Notes under the pieces: model-generated
Seen by the model: the letters and a program-made list of their open reading frames with translations, nothing else
Told to the model about the DNA's origin: nothing
Databases searched by the model: none
In this document: one piece after another, positions 1 to 6,301 of the stretch
How positions within the stretch are numbered: the stretch's first letter is position 1
Layout: the number at the start of each line of letters is the position of its first letter
Made by a program: the position numbers and the translations under genes
Source: Sulfurovum sp.
GTDB taxonomy: Bacteria; Campylobacterota; Campylobacteria; Campylobacterales; Sulfurovaceae
Reading direction: 5' to 3'
Length of the DNA: 8,740 nucleotides
NCBI GenBank assembly: GCA_003978395.1
Contig: QNZV01000021.1
Span: forward strand, 1 to 8,740

Positions 1-46
1 AATAAAAAATATTATTAGAATAGTTACTTTTTATCTAAAAGAGAGG

Positions 47-78
47 GTAACGAATAATTAAGAACTGTAACAAATAAT
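47..78. repeat. Tandem 12-bp repeat upstream of the desaturase gene
   Basis: GTAACgAATAAT at 47-58 and GTAACaAATAAT at 67-78 differ at one base and start exactly 20 bp apart, about two helical turns. An inverted GTTAC lies at 23-27. Such spacing suits a regulator dimer binding one face of the DNA, so this could be an operator for the desaturase gene. The surrounding AT richness raises the chance of coincidence. No regulator is identified. Confidence 0.4.
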
Positions 79-124
79 CAAATTATTTAAAGCTTTTAAC
101 TGTATTACATTTATATATAAATTT

Positions 125-167
125 TATAATCATTATTTATATATTATATACTAAAATAAAGAAGGGA
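125..167 (+). promoter_or_regulatory. Probable promoter region and ribosome site of the desaturase gene
   Basis: TATAAT at 125-130 and TATACT at 147-152 are both possible -10 boxes; neither has a convincing -35 box, which is usual for epsilonproteobacterial housekeeping promoters. AAGGGA at 162-167 is a good Shine-Dalgarno site 5 nt before the ATG at 173 and supports that start. The composition is so AT-rich that the exact -10 cannot be chosen by eye. Positions 1-124 contain no gene that I can see. Confidence 0.4.
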
Positions 168-172
168 CAAGA

Positions 173-1360
173 ATGTCAAAATTGGAATCACAAAGTCATC
201 AATATACACCTTATGAGCAAATTGATAAAGAGCAATTAAAAAGAGATATTGAAGATGCAAAAGCAACTATTGGAGAACCAACTCAAGAGGATTTTCAACA
301 TCTTCTAAAAATGGAACGATGGGGAAGAATGTTTACCTTTTCAGGGTATTTTTTAATTCTTGCTCTCTCAGTAGCAGAACTTACATTAGGAGGTCTATCT
401 TCGGCTATTTTTTGGCCTATAGCACTTCTTTCTGCACTCTTTATTAGTACGGGAAATATCGGTAGATGGGCAAATGTTACCCACCCTATTTTACATGGAG
501 CATATGATAAAGTTCCTAATATACCTGCTAAATACACTAAAAAATTCTATGCTAAAGGTGCAAGAAGACATCTTGACTGGCTCGATTGGATAACTCCTGA
601 TGCTTGGTCGTATGAACATAATATTATGCACCACTACCATTTGGGTGAAGCTGATGACCCTGATAATGTTGAACGAAACATGCAATGGCTTATTCAATCA
701 AAAACACCAATGTGGCTCAGACGTGTTTTTGTTTATATTTTTGCAGGAACATGGAAATTTACCTACTATGCACCAAATACTCTAAGAATTTTACAAAATA
801 AAAAGCTCAAAGAGGAGAATAAAAAAGAGATTCTTGATTATGAGTATGACCCTCGTACTCCTTTTGGCTTTGAACTTTGGTGGAACTACTATATCCCTTA
901 TGCAGCAATTAAATTTATTCTTATTCCTGCACTCTTTTTACCTCTTGGGGTTGGAGCTGTTATAAATGCTCTTATTATTGTGTTAATTGCTGAGTTTTTT
1001 ACAAATTTACACTCATTTTTAGTGATTGTACCAAACCATTCAGCAGAAGATATATACATGTTTAACAAACCCTACAAAGGGCATGGAGAGTTCTATCTTC
1101 GTCAAATTATGGGTTCTGTAAACTACAATACAGGTTCAGATGTTATAGATTACGCACATGGTTTTCTTAACTATCAAGTAGAGCATCATCTATTTCCAGA
1201 TATGCCTTTAAGTTTTTATCAGAAAACACAACCTTTAGTTAAAGAAATTTGTAAAAAACATGGTTTAGAGTATAGACAAGAATCTGTATTTAAACGTATG
1301 AGTATGACCATTGACCTTATGATTGGAAAAACAAAATTACTTAGAGTTGACGGAATTTAA
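173..1360 (+). CDS. Membrane fatty acid desaturase
   Basis: A 395-residue integral membrane di-iron desaturase of the FA_desaturase superfamily. It would introduce a double bond into acyl chains of membrane lipids or acyl thioesters, using O2 and an electron donor. The three histidine boxes are visible: HPILH (His104, His108), HNIMHH (His149, His153, His154) and QVEHH (residues 335-339, followed by LFPDMP). Further histidines at 280 and 289 lie in the usual place between boxes two and three. Hydrophobic spans near residues 55-95 and 240-285 fit the two membrane hairpins of the family. Length is normal for the family, and no cytochrome b5 domain is fused. The start is supported by AAGGGA 5 nt upstream. 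It stands alone as a transcription unit. Regioselectivity and substrate cannot be read from the sequence; a role in membrane fluidity is inference. Confidence 0.9.
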   Translation: MSKLESQSHQYTPYEQIDKEQLKRDIEDAKATIGEPTQEDFQHLLKMERWGRMFTFSGYFLILALSVAELTLGGLSSAIFWPIALLSALFISTGNIGRWANVTHPILHGAYDKVPNIPAKYTKKFYAKGARRHLDWLDWITPDAWSYEHNIMHHYHLGEADDPDNVERNMQWLIQSKTPMWLRRVFVYIFAGTWKFTYYAPNTLRILQNKKLKEENKKEILDYEYDPRTPFGFELWWNYYIPYAAIKFILIPALFLPLGVGAVINALIIVLIAEFFTNLHSFLVIVPNHSAEDIYMFNKPYKGHGEFYLRQIMGSVNYNTGSDVIDYAHGFLNYQVEHHLFPDMPLSFYQKTQPLVKEICKKHGLEYRQESVFKRMSMTIDLMIGKTKLLRVDGI

Positions 1361-1377
1361 GAAAACTATTATAATTA

Positions 1378-1405
1378 AGGATTAATCTTTAACAAGTATA
1401 ATCCT
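1378..1405 (+). promoter_or_regulatory. Probable promoter within an inverted repeat, before the PgbA-like gene
   Basis: TATAAT at 1397-1402 is a good -10 box placing a transcript start near 1409. It is overlapped by the right arm of an inverted repeat, AGGATTA (1378-1384) and TAATCCT (1399-1405), separated by 14 nt. The repeat could be an operator. As RNA it would be a weak hairpin with a large loop and no U-tract, so it is a poor terminator for the desaturase gene. No clear -35 box is seen. Confidence 0.45.
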
Positions 1406-1415
1406 ATCCATAATC

Positions 1416-1441
1416 GGTAGATTTAAGTAGATAAGTCTACC
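1416..1441 (+). promoter_or_regulatory. Leader stem-loop next to the ribosome site of the PgbA-like gene
   Basis: GGTAGATTTA (1416-1425) pairs with TAAGTCTACC (1432-1441) in a 10-bp stem with one G-U pair and a 6-nt loop. It ends 4 nt before the AAGGA ribosome site (1446-1450), which is itself 5 nt before the ATG at 1456. There is no following U-tract, so this is not a normal terminator. If transcription starts near 1409, the hairpin occupies most of the short leader and may stabilise the mRNA or modulate translation. An alternative stem, GTAGA (1427-1431) with TCTAC (1436-1440), would exclude the long one. Confidence 0.5.
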
Positions 1442-1455
1442 TCTTAAGGAAAATA

Positions 1456-2145
1456 ATGAAAAAAATTATACTCTTAGTTCTAGCAACCTATAGCCTCATG
1501 GCAAACACCCTTCCACAACGTATTGAAACAACCATAAAAAGCATTCATAGAGATACCATTCAACTTGCACAAAATGTACCCGCAGGGATGTCGGGTCTGA
1601 TTGTTCATGATTATGGAAATGGTCTATCTGCTATTACGCACTCTGTTATTAGTACCCAAAATGGAAATGCTAAAATATTACCCTATAGAGCCATTTTGCA
1701 TGAAAATATACCTACCGTTAAGACAGAAGCAAAAGTAAATGATAAAGTTATTTTAGGTAATTTTTACAACAATGCACTACTAATTGCTCCTAATGAACAA
1801 ATCTACAGTAACATTACCAAAAGATTTCATAAAACATGGATTCATCCAGATGCGTATGCACTTCAATTTATGAGTGAAGAGGCTTCTGAAATCTCTTTAA
1901 GCAGTTTACAAAAATTTGCTATCAAGAATCAAATAGGATTAGTACTTATTGCAACCCAAACAGAACTGCTTATTCTCGACCCTATTAGTAAAAAATTCTT
2001 AGGTCAAAAACAGATTAATGAAACAGCTACAAAGGCGATGAAACCATTCTTTTCACGTTTTGAACAGATGGATGTATCTAACTTTGGCTTTTCAAAGATT
2101 AAACTAAAAGCGTACTACACAGCAATCCAAGATTTAAAACAGTAA
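1456..2145 (+). CDS. Secreted protein with PgbA N-terminal-type domain
   Basis: A 229-residue exported protein. An N-terminal signal peptide is clear: MKK, a hydrophobic stretch, then a probable cleavage after SLMA (Ala16). The rest resembles the N-terminal domain of the Helicobacter plasminogen-binding protein PgbA, a domain common in Campylobacterota. Features I recognise are SGLIVHDYGNG (47-57), the NDKVILGNFYNNALLIAPN block (95-113), TWIHPDAYA (127-135) and the IGLVLIATQ strand (160-168). It lacks the long C-terminal extension of the pathogen protein, so it is essentially domain only. The domain probably has a periplasmic or surface role of its own; plasminogen binding should not be assumed. 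The gene sits 12 nt before glcD, the same order as pgbA-glcD in H. pylori, which supports the family call. The start is fixed by AAGGA at 1446-1450 and the signal peptide. Confidence 0.75.
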   Translation: MKKIILLVLATYSLMANTLPQRIETTIKSIHRDTIQLAQNVPAGMSGLIVHDYGNGLSAITHSVISTQNGNAKILPYRAILHENIPTVKTEAKVNDKVILGNFYNNALLIAPNEQIYSNITKRFHKTWIHPDAYALQFMSEEASEISLSSLQKFAIKNQIGLVLIATQTELLILDPISKKFLGQKQINETATKAMKPFFSRFEQMDVSNFGFSKIKLKAYYTAIQDLKQ

Positions 2146-2157
2146 AAGAGAGAGAAA

Positions 2158-3531
2158 ATGATAGATAAAAAACATTTAGATAGATTTATAAATATCGTAG
2201 GAAAAGAAAATATTTACGATGACAAAGCCCACATGATTGCATACAGTTATGATGCTACACGAACCCATTTTGAACCAGATGCTGTAATTTTTCCACGTCA
2301 TGAAGAGGATGTAAGTAAAATTTTAAAATATTGTAACGATAACCTTATTATCATCACAGCACGTGGTGCTGGTTCTGGTTTTACAGGTGGTGCATTACCT
2401 GCAAATGGTGGTATTATCTTAGCTATGGAAAAACATATGAACAAGATTTTGGAAATTGATACTGAAAATATGGTAGCCGTGGTTCAACCAGGGGTTATTA
2501 ATATGGATTTACAAAAGCATGTTGAAGAGCTTGGACTCTTTTATCCACCAGACCCTGCTAGTGAAGAGTACTCGACACTTGGTGGAAATGTTAGTGAAAA
2601 TGCAGGTGGAATGCGTGCTGCAAAATATGGAATTACCAAAGATTATGTTATGGCTCTTCGTGCTGTGCGTACCAATGGAGATGTTATTCGAGCAGGAAAA
2701 CGAACCATAAAAGATGTAGCAGGATACAACACAGCAGGTATTTTAATTGCCAGTGAAGGAACACTAGCTGTTCTAACAGAACTGACTCTAAAACTGATTC
2801 CAAAGCCAAAATACAAAAAAACCTATATGGGAATCTTTCCAAGCGTTGACAATGCGATGAATGCCGTTTTCAAATCGCTTTCAGCAGGTGCAAATCCTGT
2901 GGCTATGGAGTTTTTGGACAAGTTAGTTATTGAAGCCCTTATTCAAAAACTGGGTGTTGATTTACCAACAGAAGCAGGTGCTGTTTTGGTAGGAGATGTT
3001 GATGGAAATGTACCCGAAGAGGTAACTTTTCAACTAGAAACGTTAGAGAAATCATTCAAAGAGAATGGTGCAACTCAATTTAAAATTGCACAAAATGACA
3101 ATGAAGCCAAAGAGCTTTGGTATGCACGAAAAAATGCTTCTCAATCCATTACAATTTTTGGAAACAAAAAACTCAATGAAGATATTTCTGTACCTCGTTC
3201 AATGTTGCCAAAAGCATTAAAAGCCATCTATGCTTTAGGAGATAAATATGGATTTAAGATACCATGTTTTGGTCATGCAGGAGATGGAAACATTCATGTA
3301 AATGTGATGATTGATATTTCTCAGATTGATGAGGGTCATAAGTGTATCGAAGAGATATTCCAACTTGTTGTAGATATGGGTGGAACACTAAGTGGAGAGC
3401 ATGGAATAGGCACATCAAAAGCTCCATTTATGGATATTGCATTTAACGATAAAGAGCTTAATCTCTTTAAAGACATCAAGAAGTCATTTGACCCCAATAA
3501 TATTTTAAATCCAGGAAAGATGGGTCTATAA
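2158..3531 (+). CDS. glcD: FAD-linked glycolate/D-lactate oxidase subunit GlcD
   Basis: A 457-residue flavoprotein of the FAD-binding type 4 (PCMH/VAO) fold that oxidises a 2-hydroxy acid, typically glycolate or D-lactate, to the 2-oxo acid. The FAD domain spans about residues 40-215 and includes RGAGSGFTGGALP (69-81), PPDPASEEYSTLGGNVSENAGG (from residue 130) and IASEGTLAVLTE (197-208). The C-terminal oxidase domain has FGHAGDGNIHVNV (371-383), SGEHGIG (412-418) and the closing FDPNNILNPGKMG. Length fits GlcD. There is no signal peptide, so it acts in the cytoplasm or at the inner membrane face. GlcE and the iron-sulfur GlcF are not adjacent; solitary glcD genes are usual in Campylobacterota. 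The ribosome site is weak (GAGAG before the ATG at 2158). The stop is 1 nt from the next start. Whether glycolate or D-lactate is the substrate is not decided by sequence. Confidence 0.88.
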   Translation: MIDKKHLDRFINIVGKENIYDDKAHMIAYSYDATRTHFEPDAVIFPRHEEDVSKILKYCNDNLIIITARGAGSGFTGGALPANGGIILAMEKHMNKILEIDTENMVAVVQPGVINMDLQKHVEELGLFYPPDPASEEYSTLGGNVSENAGGMRAAKYGITKDYVMALRAVRTNGDVIRAGKRTIKDVAGYNTAGILIASEGTLAVLTELTLKLIPKPKYKKTYMGIFPSVDNAMNAVFKSLSAGANPVAMEFLDKLVIEALIQKLGVDLPTEAGAVLVGDVDGNVPEEVTFQLETLEKSFKENGATQFKIAQNDNEAKELWYARKNASQSITIFGNKKLNEDISVPRSMLPKALKAIYALGDKYGFKIPCFGHAGDGNIHVNVMIDISQIDEGHKCIEEIFQLVVDMGGTLSGEHGIGTSKAPFMDIAFNDKELNLFKDIKKSFDPNNILNPGKMGL

Positions 3532-3532
3532 A

Positions 3533-4537
3533 ATGAAAATTATTAAAGCCTATCTTATTTTAATATTTGTTACTTTTACACCTTTAATGGCTGTTGATTA
3601 TACTAAAAAACCTCAAGTAAAAAAATTTATGCACAGCATGCAATATAAATATGGCTTTAAAAAGAAAACCCTTGATATGTGGTTTAAAAATGTTCGTAAA
3701 AATAGCTATATTAGACGACTAAGACAAGGCTTATATTGTGGTGGTGGTCGTTGTCGTTCAATGGGAAGCTGGGATATATACTATTTTGAATTTAATAAAC
3801 GCGTTGGGGGTGGTATCTATTTTATGAATAAATTCAAAAAAACACTCAAACGAGCCTATAAAAGATATGGAATTCCTCCTGAATACATTACTGCTATTAT
3901 TGGTATAGAGAGCAACTATGGTGTTATGCGTGGAGACTATTTTGTGTTTGACCGTTTGGTTCATCTCTCTTTTGATAAAAATGATAGACGAGCCAAGTTT
4001 TATAGAAAACAACTCAAAGCACTCTTACGACTTTCAGCAAGAGAAAAAATAGACCCAAAAGATATTCGAGGCTCTTCCTCTGGAGCTATCGGCTTGGCTC
4101 AATTTATTCCCACTACCTACAAATCTTTTGCCGTAGATTTTAACAAAGATGGAAAGAAACAGATGAATAACGTAGTTGATGCCATTGGAAGTATTGCCTA
4201 TTATCTCAAACGTCACCATTGGAGAAAAAATGAAGATGTAGCCGTTAGAGTAAAATATAAAGGAAACCGTTTTGATGCCCTACCTACAGGATATAATCAT
4301 ACCTATTATAGAAAAGATTTAGAGGGGATAACACCAAGAGGTAAATTTAATTATAAAGGGAAAGTAAGCCTTATTAAACTAGAAAGGCATCGTTGGGATG
4401 AACTTTGGTATGGTGGAAAGAACTTTTATGTTATTACCCGATACAATCATAGCTCATATTATGCAATGAGTGTCCATCTCTTGGCTCAACAGATTAAAAA
4501 AGCCTATAAAAAACGTTACCATAAATCTATTTTTTAA
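3533..4537 (+). CDS. mltB: Lytic murein transglycosylase, MltB family
   Basis: A 334-residue periplasmic peptidoglycan hydrolase that cleaves the MurNAc-GlcNAc bond to form 1,6-anhydro ends. A signal peptide (residues 1-20, ending TPLMA) is followed directly by mature protein. No lipobox cysteine is present, so unlike E. coli MltB it should be soluble or peripheral rather than a lipoprotein. The catalytic Glu126 lies in AIIGIESNYG (121-130). Family motifs follow: GSSSGAIGLAQFIPTTY (180-196), AVDFNKDG (200-207), VDAIGSIAYYLKRHHW (215-230) and YVITRYNHSSYYAM near the end. Cys69 and Cys74 in CGGGRC could form a disulfide. The protein is very basic. Only 1 nt separates it from glcD and no close Shine-Dalgarno site is seen, so translation is probably coupled. 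Its 3' end overlaps a convergent gene by 11 bp. Confidence 0.88.
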   Translation: MKIIKAYLILIFVTFTPLMAVDYTKKPQVKKFMHSMQYKYGFKKKTLDMWFKNVRKNSYIRRLRQGLYCGGGRCRSMGSWDIYYFEFNKRVGGGIYFMNKFKKTLKRAYKRYGIPPEYITAIIGIESNYGVMRGDYFVFDRLVHLSFDKNDRRAKFYRKQLKALLRLSAREKIDPKDIRGSSSGAIGLAQFIPTTYKSFAVDFNKDGKKQMNNVVDAIGSIAYYLKRHHWRKNEDVAVRVKYKGNRFDALPTGYNHTYYRKDLEGITPRGKFNYKGKVSLIKLERHRWDELWYGGKNFYVITRYNHSSYYAMSVHLLAQQIKKAYKKRYHKSIF

Positions 4538-4730
4538 CCAACCAAGAGAAAGTAAAGGCAGAAGTAAAAAAGACTAAAACAGCATAAATAGTCCAAATAA
4601 TAGGAAACGAGATTCCCTTTAAACCTTCTGCTCCAGCAACAACAGAGACCATCCATAAGTTGGGCATAATTACAATAGATATAGTCATTATTAGAACCAA
4701 TGCATGAAGTATTAAAAGTATGTTTTTCAA
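4527..4730 (-). CDS. Small two-helix membrane protein, unknown function
   Basis: A 67-residue, strongly hydrophobic protein that I do not recognise. Two membrane spans are visible (about residues 3-22 and 43-65), joined by a short loop containing AGAEGLKG, and it ends in KK. The start is TTG at 4730-4728, not ATG. It is supported by AAGGA 6 nt upstream on the minus strand and by a TTGA overlap with the stop of the upstream gene, the usual arrangement for coupled translation. This frame is preferred over a longer competing one (4809-4534) that gives an implausible cysteine- and tyrosine-rich product. The gene ends inside mltB, overlapping it tail to tail by 11 bp. It probably works with the 123-residue membrane protein encoded just upstream. 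Confidence 0.65.
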   Translation of the reverse strand: MKNILLILHALVLIMTISIVIMPNLWMVSVVAGAEGLKGISFPIIWTIYAVLVFFTSAFTFSWLVKK

Positions 4731-5098
4731 GAGTTTTCCTTTGGTTTATGAATATCAAAAATGATTTCATGAGGTTTTTGTAAATAGAAATAATACAATA
4801 AATAGACAAATAAACCGATGATATAGACCCCTGTTCCTATCATCATTAGTCCCATACTCAAAATTTTCTTTTGAGCTTTTACCGAAGTCTCTGTTACGTG
4901 AACAATTTTATATCCATTTTGTTCAAGCATCTGCTCAAATAGTTCTATTTTTTCTCTATTGCTCAAATTTGTTCTATTGGCTGTGTTTAATTCAAAGTTA
5001 TCAAACACAGCTTGATAAACTTTTCTATCTTTTTTCTCTTTTCCAAAATAGACATAGAGACCAATAGGTAACATGAGTAACATCAAGATAGTTGTCAT
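4727..5098 (-). CDS. Two-span membrane protein, unknown function
   Basis: A 123-residue protein that I cannot assign to a family. It has an N-terminal membrane span (about residues 2-18) followed by basic GKEKKDRK, and a polar, probably helical middle region (about 25-75) containing EKIELFEQMLEQNGYK. A second span (about 80-105) is preceded by KAQKK, and the tail is charged. By the positive-inside rule the middle region faces the cytoplasm. The start at 5098 has AAGGA 6 nt upstream, and a TATAAT lies further upstream on the same strand. It is the first gene of a two-gene minus-strand operon with the 67-residue membrane protein, sharing the TTGA overlap. The pair lies between mltB and the divergent yihY-type gene, which hints at an envelope role but does not prove one. 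Confidence 0.7.
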   Translation of the reverse strand: MTTILMLLMLPIGLYVYFGKEKKDRKVYQAVFDNFELNTANRTNLSNREKIELFEQMLEQNGYKIVHVTETSVKAQKKILSMGLMMIGTGVYIIGLFVYLLYYFYLQKPHEIIFDIHKPKENS

Positions 5099-5121
5099 AG
5101 GTCATCCTTATATAATGTATA

Positions 5122-5127
5122 ATTATA
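5122..5127 (-). promoter_or_regulatory. Candidate -10 box for the minus-strand membrane pair
   Basis: Read on the minus strand this is TATAAT, placing a transcript start near 5115 and a leader of about 17 nt that contains the AAGGA ribosome site (complement of 5105-5109) before the ATG at 5098. The region is AT-rich and no -35 box is convincing. Confidence 0.4.
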
Positions 5128-5156
5128 ATAAAAAGTAGATGAATTTAGTTGAAACA

Positions 5157-5165
5157 TGCTAAAAT
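5157..5165 (+). promoter_or_regulatory. Candidate extended -10 promoter for the YihY-type gene
   Basis: TGCTAAAAT fits an extended -10 element (TGn followed by TAAAAT at 5160-5165). Transcription would start near 5172, giving a leader of about 20 nt before the ATG at 5192, with a weak GAGAT ribosome site. It diverges from the promoter for the minus-strand pair within a 93-bp gap. Confidence 0.45.
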
Positions 5166-5191
5166 CATAATAAAAATAGAAAAAGAGATTT

Positions 5192-6028
5192 ATGAAAAAG
5201 CCCATTAAACTACGCCAACTTATCAAAGAGTACTACGTTTTTATTCGTGACTTTCTATCTGAACTTTTTGCAGACAAGCTAAGTTACTACTCTGCTAGTT
5301 TAAGTTTCTATACACTCTTTTCAATTGTTCCTCTTTTAGTTATTATCTTATCTATCTTTACCAATTTGCCTGTTTTTGAAGAGGTCTATACCTCATTACA
5401 AACTCTTGTATTTCAAAACTTAATGCCTACCCATTCAACAGAAGTTCTGATTTATATGAATACATTTGTAGAAAATTCAGGAAAACTAGGAGTAGTAGGA
5501 GTTGTATATGTCCTCTTTGCTTCTATGATGTTCTTTAAAAACTATGACTATATTGTCAATGATATTTTTGAAACTAAACGTCGAAGTTTTTGGTCTTCGG
5601 TTACAGTATACTGGACACTGATTACATTAACCCCCATTATGTTGGCTCTATCGTTCTATCTCTCTTCTCAAATACAAGATGTTCTTGATAAAAATAGCTT
5701 GACAGCAGGAATACACACATTAAGCATACTTCCATTTTTTATTATCTGGTTTATCTTTTTTCTAAGCTATAAAATCTCTGCCAATACCAATATCAGTAAC
5801 AAAGCATCAGGCATTAGCTCATTTATTGCCTCTCTAGCGTGGTACATTGCAAAAAGTGGATTTATTTTCTATGTACTCCACAACAAAACCTATTTAAGCA
5901 TCTATGGAGGATTTAGTATTTTACTATTTTTCTTTTTATGGATTTACATCTCATGGGCTATTTTTCTACATGGCTTAAAATTTTGTTCTCTATTGGAGAG
6001 AGATGAAGAGATTAAAGAGATTAAATAA
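5192..6028 (+). CDS. YihY/BrkB family inner-membrane protein
   Basis: A 278-residue polytopic protein of the YihY (BrkB, UPF0761) family. Members were once mislabelled ribonuclease BN, and their biochemical role is still unsettled. About six membrane spans can be seen (roughly 38-58, 97-117, 135-158, 175-195, 205-230, 238-264). Family hallmarks are the first-span motif YYSASLSFYTLFSIVPLL (32-49) and the last-span motif YGGFSILLFFFLWIYISW (238-255). A charged cytoplasmic tail, ERDEEIKEIK, closes the protein. It is close to the length of E. coli YihY and looks intact. It appears to be transcribed alone, between a divergent minus-strand pair and a downstream unit with its own promoter. I infer an inner-membrane location; no substrate or partner can be named. 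Confidence 0.87.
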   Translation: MKKPIKLRQLIKEYYVFIRDFLSELFADKLSYYSASLSFYTLFSIVPLLVIILSIFTNLPVFEEVYTSLQTLVFQNLMPTHSTEVLIYMNTFVENSGKLGVVGVVYVLFASMMFFKNYDYIVNDIFETKRRSFWSSVTVYWTLITLTPIMLALSFYLSSQIQDVLDKNSLTAGIHTLSILPFFIIWFIFFLSYKISANTNISNKASGISSFIASLAWYIAKSGFIFYVLHNKTYLSIYGGFSILLFFFLWIYISWAIFLHGLKFCSLLERDEEIKEIK

Positions 6029-6047
6029 GAAAAAAGAGCAACTTCTA

Positions 6048-6076
6048 TTGACTTTATTAAAGTTTTAAAGTAAAAT
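6048..6076 (+). promoter_or_regulatory. Near-consensus promoter with TAAAGT half-sites in the spacer
   Basis: TTGACT (6048-6053) and TAAAAT (6071-6076) are separated by exactly 17 nt, the best sigma-70-type match in the window and notable where -35 boxes are otherwise poor. Transcription would start near 6083. Between the boxes, ACTTTA (6051-6056) faces TAAAGT (6058-6063), and a second TAAAGT (6066-6071) follows 8 bp on, so a repressor site is possible. Confidence 0.65.
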
Positions 6077-6109
6077 ATTTTATTAATATATTTTTAATAA
6101 AGGAAAAAA

Positions 6110-6199
6110 ATGTTCATAGAATTATTAAGATTTTTATTTACTAAAAAACATGAAAATTTAAATACTGTTCAAATAAGTATTAAACAAGTAGACGATTAA
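6110..6199 (+). CDS. Putative 29-residue small protein
   Basis: A short frame, ATG at 6110 to TAA at 6197-6199, encoding 29 residues that begin MFIELLRFLFTKKHEN and end KQVDD: a short hydrophobic N-terminal helix followed by a polar tail. I do not recognise it. Support is contextual: a TTGACT-17-TAAAAT promoter upstream, a clear AAAGGA ribosome site (6099-6104) 5 nt before the ATG, and a hairpin immediately after the stop. Together these make a self-contained unit of about 140 nt. It could be a small membrane-associated protein or the RNA itself could be functional. The short length makes chance possible. Confidence 0.45.
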   Translation: MFIELLRFLFTKKHENLNTVQISIKQVDD

Positions 6200-6219
6200 G
6201 AGAGCTTTTTTTAGCTCTC
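6200..6219 (+). terminator. Hairpin after the small frame, possible terminator
   Basis: GAGAGCT (6200-6206) pairs perfectly with AGCTCTC (6213-6219) around a loop of six T. It begins directly after the TAA of the small frame. The following bases (CACTCTTATTTG) are only moderately T-rich, so it is not a classic intrinsic terminator, but it is the only strong stem between the small unit and the next promoter. Confidence 0.5.
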
Positions 6220-6258
6220 CACTCTTATTTGTAACCTTTCCTACACCCACTCTCCTCT

Positions 6259-6273
6259 CTATAATGCTATAAT
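6259..6273 (+). promoter_or_regulatory. Tandem -10 boxes for the dehydrogenase operon
   Basis: CTATAAT occurs twice, at 6259-6265 and 6267-6273, as a tandem 8-bp repeat. The second is preceded by TG (TGCTATAAT, 6265-6273), an extended -10 element. No -35 box is placed correctly. Upstream, 6235-6260 is a pyrimidine tract without G. Transcription would start near 6280, close to the AAAGGA ribosome site at 6291-6296 and the ATG at 6302. Confidence 0.6.
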
Positions 6274-6301
6274 CCAATTAAATATTCCAAAAAGGATTTT
6301 T

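Noticed and set aside
125..139. Fur-box-like palindrome ATAATCATTAT before the desaturase gene
   Set aside because: Only about 11 of 14 positions fit a 7-1-7 Fur site in an extremely AT-rich stretch that also contains the likely -10 box. Chance is the simpler explanation.
4534..4809. A 91-residue minus-strand frame over the small membrane gene
   Set aside because: Its product is rich in Cys and Tyr. It overlaps two better frames that have ribosome sites and coupled starts.
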